From Dipteris shenzhenensis (Eukaryota > Polypodiophyta > Polypodiopsida > Gleicheniales), in the NCBI GenBank assembly GCA_047967505.1, contig CM106538.1: DNA of 64,000 nt, one strand, 5' to 3'. Shown one piece after another: positions 57,380 through 64,000 of this stretch (positions are counted from its first letter, which is position 1; each line of letters opens with the position of its first letter). The position numbers and the translations under genes are program-made. The notes under the pieces are model-generated. The model searched no databases, was not told where the DNA came from, and saw only the letters and a list, made by a program, of their open reading frames with translations.

Positions 57380-58086
57380 TAGTGAATGTCCCACCTTTTT
57401 TATAGGGTGTGAAGCCATAGACTGGCTGACCTGTTAAAGCAGACTCCTGACCTCTGTCCCCTTTTCTGGCCTATAAATAGGCCCTAGCAGCTCTTGTCGA
57501 CTACCCCATGTTCTGCCCTTACAGGGCCTGCTGTTGCCAGCACCTCATGGTCTTAGGCAGCCCTAGTTGGAAAGGTCACCTCGCCATCTGTAAGCCCCAA
57601 AATGAAGAGAGCGTGGGGGAGGGAGACCTAGGGCAATATGTGCCCAGAAAAGAAGACTGCCATGTGGGAAGGAATCAGAGAGAATAGGCGCCAGCATGGA
57701 AAGGCATGTGGGCAGGTTATTGGCCTGCAACACGGCCTTGAACAGGGCGCAATGGATGGCAGGTGGACAGCAGACGAGAAGGCCTGGTTGAAGGGCTGGA
57801 CCAAGGCTGGAACCGGCACAAAGAAAAGGGGCTGGAGAAGGCCAGCCAAGGGGCGCATTCATGAGCAGGGCAAGGACCTGCAGGAGGGTCTGGCAGAAGG
57901 AAAGGGAGGGGCTGCAAAAGGGCAGCACCCTGCCCTTATATAGGGCCATGGCCATATGGCCCAGCCTACAGCTCCATACATAGGGGGGAGTGGAGGGGGC
58001 CAGCCAGTGAGCTGGCACACAAAGCAAGGGGGACTGGGCCCCACTTAAATGGAGAGAGCACACAGCCCAAGATATAGGGCTGGTGG

Positions 58087-58829
58087 TGTTAAGCAACTCC
58101 AATCCCCAATTTAGGGGCAAACATACCAGCAGCTAGCAGGGCCAAGCTGTCGGCCAGAATCAGGCCGACCAGCTGATCTGGCCGACCCAGAACTGACCGA
58201 CCAGCTGGCCGACCAGCTGGCCAGCCCACCGACCTAGGAACTGACCGACCAGCTGGCCGACCAGCTGGCCGACCTCCTAGGTGAGGCCTATAAAAGGCTC
58301 CCTACCCCCTCACTCTCAATGACAGGACCTGCAGCTGCTCCTCACCTCCTCCATCCTTTGCTGCAGCCTCTCCTGCTCCAGATTTGGCTATTATGCCTGC
58401 TCCATCCTCTGCCCCTCTATTCCTCTCCTCCAGATCTAGCCCTGGACCTCCAGCTGCTGCTCCAGATCTGCTCCTTTCTTCATCATGTTGCTATTCCAGA
58501 TAGCCTGAAGGCTCCTTCCTCAGAGCATGCTGTTTTTCAGCCATTTCCTAGGGCAGCTCCAGCCCTTCGTCATCTTCGTCATCATCGAGCTTCATGGAGG
58601 ACTGCGTTTCGCTCCCTCTGCTGCTATCTTTTCTACCGTTTTTCTACATGGAATCATCTTTCTGATTTGCCTCAGCCACGGTCCTTGAGACACGACGGCT
58701 TGAGGTTCTTGTATTCAGTTTTTCATATTACCGACAGGCACTATGTTTTTCTGAGTTCCGTTCTTCAGTTGTGTCTAAGTATCGTCTATTTTTTGATCGC
58801 TGCACTGCAAACCCTATTGTTTCTCTATA
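58087..58829 (+). repeat. 5' LTR of the nested element
   Basis: 743 bases from TGTTAAGCAACTCC to TTCTCTATA. U3 carries repeats of a GGCCGACCAGCT unit (about 58,145-58,275), one unit more than the 3' LTR. In the last ~510 bases I counted about 17 substitutions against the 3' LTR by eye. Confidence 0.9.
58289..58296 (+). promoter_or_regulatory. TATA box of the nested 5' LTR
   Basis: TATAAAAG in the context GAGGCCTATAAAAGGCTCCC, about 200 bases into the LTR, directly downstream of the GGCCGACCAGCT repeats. Confidence 0.75.
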
Positions 58830-58842
58830 TGGTATCAGAGCC
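58830..58842 (+). other. Primer-binding site of the nested element
   Basis: TGGTATCAGAGCC abuts the LTR end and is complementary to initiator tRNA-Met. Confidence 0.85.
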
Positions 58843-59583
58843 ATGGTGATCTAAAGACCCTGGATCTCTGGTGATCTAAAGATCCTGCTTCTTCATGGAC
58901 ATAGGTACGGGGAGCATCACTTCTATGAACATATCAGTTTCCTCTTCATTCAACTGCGCACTACGGGAGAGAACTCCATCTTCTACTCCCATCCCTCCCT
59001 CCCTTTTCGGTTTCAGGCTTGACACTCCCCATTCCTTCGAACAAGGAGGTCATGATCCTTCAGCTCTACCAGATCTCCATCGGCATCGACTTCCAGGATC
59101 TACAAGTTCTCCCTAAGCGGGACCCTTTCTGTTCAGATGTGTCTTGATGACTGTTGTTTCGAATCTTCTACATGCATGGAGGCGGGGATAGACTCCTCTC
59201 TCCCGAGGTCCAAGATCGGGCACACACTGGCTCACTGTTCAGCTACGACCTCTTCCTTTGGCGGAATTCCACCATCTCTGGATTATCAGTGCTGCTACGA
59301 GATATTTGTTCTTTTCCTTTGCTTTTTCCTCCACCTTTCGGCAGTGAGAGGGGGTGGCTAATTGCCTCGAGCTTCACAGTGTTCTTATTTTTGCTGATCA
59401 TACGTGTAACTCAAGCACTTGAGGAAGTGAACAATTCCCTTGCAAGGGCACTCCTCTTGTGACCTTCTCTCCATTTTTTGCCTTGCATCTCTTGGGCATT
59501 TTCGTAGGGATCGCCACCACCACCGTCGACATCTCTACACGAAGCTCCAAGCACACAATGTCTGCCCCTCCAAATTGGCAATT
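58843..59583 (+). other. Non-coding interior of the nested element
   Basis: Open frames of 70-100 codons (for example 58,895-59,116) show no retrotransposon motif. Nothing else was recognised. Confidence 0.7.
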
Positions 59584-59592
59584 GAGAGGGGG
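59584..59592 (+). other. Polypurine tract of the nested element
   Basis: GAGAGGGGG directly precedes the 3' LTR. Confidence 0.8.
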
Positions 59593-60324
59593 TGTTAAGC
59601 AACTCCAATCCCCAATTTAGGGGCAAACATACCAGCAGCCAACAGGGCCAAGCTATCGGCTAGAATCAGGCCGATTAGTTGATCTGGCCGACCCAGAATT
59701 GACCGACGAGCTGGCTAGCCCACTGACCTAGGAACTGACCGACCAGCTCGCCGACCAGCTGCTGGCCGACCTCCTAGGTCAGGCCTATAAAAGACTCCCT
59801 ACCCTCACTCTCAGTGACGGGACCTGCAGCTGCTCCTCACCTCCTCCATCCTTTGCTGCAGCCTCTCGTGCTCGAGATCTGGCTATTATGCCTGCTCCAT
59901 CCTCTGCCCCTCTATTCCTCTCGTCCAGATCTAGCCCTGGACCTCCAGTTGCTGCTCCAGATCTGCTCCTTTCTTCATCATGTTGCTATTCCAGATAGCC
60001 TGAAGGCTCCTTCCTCAGAGCATGCTGTTTTTCAGCCATTTCCTAGGGCAGCTCCAGCCCTTCATCATCTTCGTCATCATCGAGCTTCACGGAGGACTGC
60101 GTTTCGCTCCCTCTGCTACTATCTTTTCTACCGTTATTGTACATGGAATCATCTTTCTGATTCGCCTCAGCCACGGTCCTTGAGACACAATGGCTTGAGG
60201 TTCTTGTATTCAGTTTTTCATATTACCGATAGGTACTATGTTTTTCTGAGTTCCGTTCTTCAGTTGTGTCTAAGTATCGTCTATTTTTTGATCGCTCCAC
60301 TGCAAACCCTATTGTTTCTCTATA
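59593..60324 (+). repeat. 3' LTR of the nested element
   Basis: 732 bases, collinear with the 5' LTR. It lacks one 12-base GGCCGACCAGCT-type unit and has a 3-base gain. Its TATA box is at 59,785-59,792. It is followed by the target-site duplication GGTGG. Confidence 0.9.
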
Positions 60325-60346
60325 GGTGGGAGCGGTATTTGGGCCC

Positions 60347-60354
60347 TATAAAAG
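60347..60354 (+). promoter_or_regulatory. TATA box of the interrupted outer LTR
   Basis: TATAAAAG in GGGCCCTATAAAAGCAGCCC lies 22 bases after the nested element's 3' end. Confidence 0.65.
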
Positions 60355-60827
60355 CAGCCCATGACAGGGCATTTCACTAACCAGCAGTCCAGCAAGTTGG
60401 GGAGCAGCAGGAGCAGCTACTCACACACCCTCAGGCCTACTTCTAGGAGGTAGAGAAGTCGAGAGAGTGGCTCCATACTGAGCTTTACTAGGGCTGGTAT
60501 GTTGACTGTCTCCTAGGGCAGCAAGAAGCTGACCTCAAAGGACGGGGAGTCTACAAACGTTCCAGGTGGAGCACGTTGGCTCAAGTTCTAGAGATATTTG
60601 GCAGATAGTAGAAGTACACAGTGGTAAGATTAAAGGACCACGCTCTGGTGATCTCTCTCTTTTGTATTGTGTCCATAGCTTTGGACATCTATTGTGTCTA
60701 TTTATGAGTTTGCACATCTATTTGAAGCACATAAGTTAAGAAGTTTGTGATTCCACACACTGTGTGAGCTCTTGGACATTCTATCAGTCTTCCGCTGTGC
60801 GTACCCTCTGTTGGTTGATTTCTAACA

Positions 60828-60840
60828 TGGTTTCGGAGCC
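60828..60840 (+). other. Variant primer-binding site of the outer copia
   Basis: TGGTTTCGGAGCC follows the LTR end TCTAACA. It differs from the usual TGGTATCAGAGCC at two positions. Confidence 0.6.
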
Positions 60841-61054
60841 CAAGTAGGAGGCTCACAAGTGTGGGACCTTGAAGGCAGGAACCTGCTGAAGGACGACCCT
60901 GATTCAGAGGCCCTTGGGAATTGACTTCCATGATTGGAGGACAATGCCCTTGCGAGGAGGAGGGTGACTCAGGTTCAGTCAAGTGTGTACAGAGTTCTGG
61001 TCTACAGAAGGTTGAGTTTGCTTTTCGATTTTGTTGTGTGGTTTAGTAGCAGAG

Positions 61055-61207
61055 ATGTCGATTTTAGAAGCAGAAGCCTCTTCAGCCTCTTGTCTCCCTT
61101 TCTCCTCCTCCAGTTCAGTTCTTTCTTTCACCATCCCTAACTTTGGAGAGTCCAAGAAATTGGATGGGACTAACTATCCTATCAACAAGACCTTTAAACA
61201 TTTGTGA
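61055..61207 (+). pseudogene. N-terminus of copia gag, cut short
   Basis: The frame begins MSILEAEASSASC and contains NFGESKKLDGTNYPI, the copia gag N-terminal motif (compare EDKLDGTNYSLW at 4.2 kb). The expected WK/WSFKM block is not reached: homology fails after TNYPI and a stop follows 10 codons later. It belongs to the outer element whose PBS is at 60,828. Confidence 0.75.
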
Positions 61208-62312
61208 GGAATTAGCGTTATGCACCATAGAGAGGGAAAGGAGATAAGGGTAGAGAGAGAATGGAGTCGACAACTGATTGGGTCCTTGTACCCACTAAGG
61301 GCCCCCTCCCCCAATCATGGGAGACTTAGCTTTTTACTTGGAGAACTGAGAAATACAAATAAAACTCTTCGAGAGAGCATGGAAATGCACTTGTGAAGAG
61401 TACACCGTGCATACATATCACAGACCCAAAGACCTGAGAGGCAATGCTGACCAATACAGAGACCTTGATGCTGTCCTCACTGACAATGCAGGGCTCTTCT
61501 GCAAGGCAATGAAGAGGCTTGTGCTGTCCACCCGAATGCAGGGTGATTGCGTGAGTGAGAGTGAAAGCTAGGAGTGATAGATTGTCACGAGGACGTGAAA
61601 AGAGGACGTGAAAAGTGATGTAAAGTATCTTCGTAACTCAACCTATGCTTAACCATGGTTAAGTGTTGTAATGGTTTGGCCGTGAGGGACTGGCTAGAGG
61701 AAGTGCACACTTCCTAGAAGTTCCTAAGGGCAAAGTCTAGGTGCACCACTAGGTCCTAGGGGCAAGGCAAAGGCTTTAAAAGAGGGGTCTAAAAGTTGGG
61801 CCCAAGGACAACCAACGTTGTCCTTGGTATGGGGGTTAGGACTTTAATGAAAGGGCAAATGGCAAGGAGGAGGTGCCATTTGTCAAGCATGTGTATGCAT
61901 GCCCTTCCCCTACCTTCCATCTCTCTCCCCTCACTCTCCCAGAGGTGTGGGACGTTTTCAGTTGTTCTTGTGCAGTTTTTGAGCTGTTTGAGCTGTTTCA
62001 AGCTTGTTTTCAGCCGTTTTAACACTGTTTTGACTGTTCCAAGGCTAGTACGGACTTCTAGGAAGTGCCAGAACTCATTTTTGAACTTTCGGGAAATTTT
62101 CGTACGGATTGTATGGACGTCTGTACGACTGTATGGACGTCCGTACAGACGTGTTCAGTTGCCTCCAGCAGGTGCCCGGGGTTGTCTTTTGCTGTGCTGG
62201 ACCTTTGTGCACATGTTTTTGGTTGCGTGGTGGCTTCTGGAGCTGTTCTGGAGCTGCGCAAGCTGCAAGAGGAACTTTCCCTGTTGCTTTTGGCATCTTC
62301 TCTTAGGAGGAC
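61208..62312. other. Unassigned intron DNA with a second GTAC cluster
   Basis: No coding motif was recognised. At 62,048-62,152 there are several GTACGG, GTACGA and GTACAG words with GGACGTC-like neighbours, recalling the copia leader at 4.8-5.2 kb. Confidence 0.5.
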
Positions 62313-62773
62313 TGTCAAACACATAGATCTAATTCTCTACTTAGATCACGGGAGTAGCACCATGAATCACCTCCCAGCCATATCTCGCTAAGGCTAACGA
62401 GCAGACAGAGATCTTCGTTGGTTCAAATCAACATGAATCATCTTCTTCGCTTCTCTCTCTAGCCTCAACAAGCCCCAATTCCCTAGATAGATCTAGATGC
62501 CACATGTCATCCATATAGGACCTTCCTAATGCTATATTTCACCCCTCTCTTGGGATGCATTAAATTCATTGCCCCTAGGCACAACCTTTGCATTAGGCCC
62601 TTGGCCTTAGATCTACCTAGTCTGGTGCTATCAGCCCTCACCTAGGACCTTGACATTAAATCCCTCCCGATCATTTACACGAAGCGCAAACACATATATT
62701 ACAGAAATAGATCCTTTAAGGGAAATGTCGACTGATTCTTTTGAGGTCATGCTACCTCGGCTAGAGCGTAACA
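62313..62773 (-). repeat. 3' LTR of a gypsy element
   Basis: On the minus strand the LTR starts TGTTACGCTC at 62,773, directly after a polypurine tract. The left end is placed at 62,313 because the minus strand reads ...TTTGACA there, ending in CA. The first boundary is firm, the second tentative. Confidence 0.6.
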
Positions 62774-62785
62774 ATCCTTCCCTCT
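62774..62785 (-). other. Polypurine tract of the right-edge gypsy element
   Basis: The minus strand reads AGAGGGAAGGAT between the pol stop codon and the LTR. Confidence 0.75.
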
Positions 62786-64000
62786 TCAGACATTAGCGTC
62801 CTCGATGATAAAGTCTGGGAACACTCTCCGCAACTGATATACGGATTCCCAGGTAGCTTCGGATAGAGGCTGACCATGCCATGCAACCAACACCGTGGGT
62901 ATCTTCCGATTTCGTATTTGCATTGTTCCTCGGTCCAGGATCCTTGTTGGTTTGCGTCTTGCAATATCCTCTATCTCCTGAAACAAAACCACACCTTCGA
63001 TTAGTGAGTCACCAGTATGTAAAAATTTCTTTAAGCGCGAAACATGAAAAACCGGGTGCACCTTACACCCCTGTGGCAATTCTAATTTATAGGCTACATT
63101 GCCTATTGTGTTTAGAATTAACCACGGCCCACAGTATCGAGGTGATAATTTAGCACATTCTCCTGAAGTCAACGACTTCGAGTGCAAAGGAACTCTGAGA
63201 AAAACTTTTTCTCCTTCCTTAAATACCCTTATAGACCGGTTTTCATCCGCATACACCTTGGCTCTATCCGTAGCCTGGCGGATATTAGCTCTCGCAAGTG
63301 CTAGCATCTCCCGCATCTGAACCACAAAGTTCGCGGCACTAGGTACTCTCTGAGGTACTCCAACTATAGTTGGATTGGCTGGTCTATAACCATAGTTCAG
63401 CTCAAACGGACTGAACCCTGTAGAGGAATGTTTTCTATCATTGTAGGCAAACTCCAACAATGGCAACCACTTGTCCCATGTATGTTGCCTCAATGACACA
63501 TATGCCCTCAGCATATCCTCTAAAGTCTGGTTGACTCTCTCTCTGTCTGACCATCCGTCTCAGGATGATCCCCACTACTCATTCCCAACTCAGTCCTTAG
63601 TGTTTCAAATACCGCTGTCCAAAAATGACCGGTAAATCTGACATCTCTGTCTGACACTATGGATCTAGGCAATCCATGCAGACGAAATATATGTCTAATG
63701 AACAAATCCGCCACTTGCGGGGCACTAACAGACTCCCTAGTCGGAATGAAGTGAGCCATCTTGGTTAGACGATCAACCACCACAAGGATAGAATCATATC
63801 CTCCTTGTGTCGTAGGCAGGCCTACAATAAAGTCCATGAAAATGCTCTCCCACTTACTTAGTGGTACTTCCAAAGGCTGTAAAAGTCCAGGTGGCTTCAC
63901 CCGCTCGGCCTTGCTTACCTGACACGAGAAACACCGTGTCACATATTCATGAATATGCTTTTTCATCTTTGGCCAAAAGAAATCTCGCTTTACGAGATCA
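62786..64000 (-). pseudogene. Ty3/gypsy integrase and chromodomain-like tail, one frameshift
   Basis: The frame enters from the right edge. The first part (63,966-63,520) has the integrase zinc-finger end (RCFSCQVSKAERV) and the core with SIFMDFIVGLPTTQGGYDSI, VVDRLTKMAHFIPT and SIVSDRDVRFTGHFW, then ends GQTERE plus an off-frame tail. A second frame (63,514-62,786) continues with [46 protein letters not shown] and the chromodomain-like VLVAWHGQPLSEATWESVYQ, to a stop at 62,786. A 2-base GA gain inside GQTER explains the shift. Otherwise the frame is well kept, so the insertion is fairly young. It lies in SMC1 intron 1, opposite in strand to the gene. Confidence 0.9.

Larger units (their letters stand above)
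58087..60324 (+). mobile_element. Complete non-autonomous LTR retrotransposon with target-site duplication
   Basis: Two LTRs of 743 and 732 bases enclose a 763-base interior with a PBS at its start and a polypurine tract at its end. The 5-base duplication GGTGG flanks the element at 58,082-58,086 and 60,325-60,329. The interior has no gag or pol motif, so transposition would depend on proteins from another element. LTR size exceeds that of TRIMs, while the interior is short for a LARD. The LTRs start TG and appear to end TA rather than CA. Confidence 0.9.
57380..60827 (+). repeat. LTR of an outer copia element, split by a nested insertion
   Basis: The right part (60,330-60,827) ends in CA next to a PBS and carries a TATA box (TATAAAAG, 60,347-60,354). 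The left part lies left of 58,087; its start is not defined. A second TATA-like box (TATAAATA, 57,472-57,479) lies in the left part. The sequence from 58,087 to 60,324 is an inserted element. Confidence 0.55.

Noticed and set aside
57563-58120. 185-codon minus-strand open frame
   Set aside because: It lies across LTR sequence of repetitive, Pro/Leu-biased composition, crosses the nested insertion border at 58,087 and has no protein motif.
58319-58849. 176-codon plus-strand open frame, with a near copy at 59,814-60,380
   Set aside because: Both copies are the R/U5 part of the two LTRs. The match reflects LTR identity, not a gene pair.

Overview
The window is nuclear DNA from a land plant with a large, repeat-rich genome. 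Two conserved nuclear genes are present only in part, and both are stretched by very long introns. Nearly everything else is retrotransposon debris: Ty1/copia, Ty3/gypsy with a chromodomain-like tail, L1-type LINEs and a non-autonomous LTR element, most of it broken and some of it nested. Kilobase introns loaded with retroelements suggest a gymnosperm-like genome, but the sequence alone does not fix the taxon. No rRNA genes, CRISPR arrays or prokaryotic operons were seen.

Gene 1 (+ strand, about 6.67-23.67 kb) is the 3' portion of a tRNA (guanine26-N2)-dimethyltransferase gene (TRM1). Eight exons join in frame with GT-AG borders to give 380 codons plus a stop. They carry the DPYG catalytic motif, two CxxC zinc-ribbon pairs and a basic C-terminus. 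The N-terminal third lies upstream of the window. Its introns, up to 7.1 kb, hold LINE and copia relics, microsatellites and tandem duplications. Gene 2 (+ strand, from 54.65 kb) is the first coding exon (146 codons, with Walker A) of the cohesin ATPase SMC1. Its first intron begins at 55,092 and appears to run past the end of the window, over 8.9 kb.

Layout: 0-0.85 kb, LTR and leader of an LTR element running off the left edge (-). 0.87-5.5 kb, copia element cut off inside its reverse transcriptase (-), with a GTAC-rich leader. 5.5-6.4 kb, LINE relic (-). 6.67-23.8 kb, TRM1. 23.8-27.7 kb, intergenic DNA with microsatellites. 27.8-32.7 kb, nearly complete but inactivated L1-type LINE (-). 32.7-36.4 kb, decayed copia (-). 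36.4-38 kb, LINE relic of the same family as at 5.5 kb. 41.2-45.2 kb, candidate LTR pair with TTAGGG-like arrays and no recognisable coding. 46.05-51.5 kb, decayed gypsy element (+). 51.5-54.6 kb, low-complexity DNA and the SMC1 upstream region. 55.1-64 kb, SMC1 intron 1, holding a copia relic (-), a 2.24-kb non-autonomous LTR element with target-site duplication nested in the LTR of another copia (+), and a gypsy element running off the right edge (-).

No convincing new multi-gene system was found. The observations most worth following are: the nested insertion just upstream of a TATA box; the GTACGG cluster in a copia leader; tandem W-box palindrome repeats upstream of a TATA box inside a TRM1 intron; paired tandem duplications at both ends of one LTR element; and the transposon-filled introns of two housekeeping genes. 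All coordinates, motifs and exon joins were read by eye, and family assignments come from motif recognition, not database searches.
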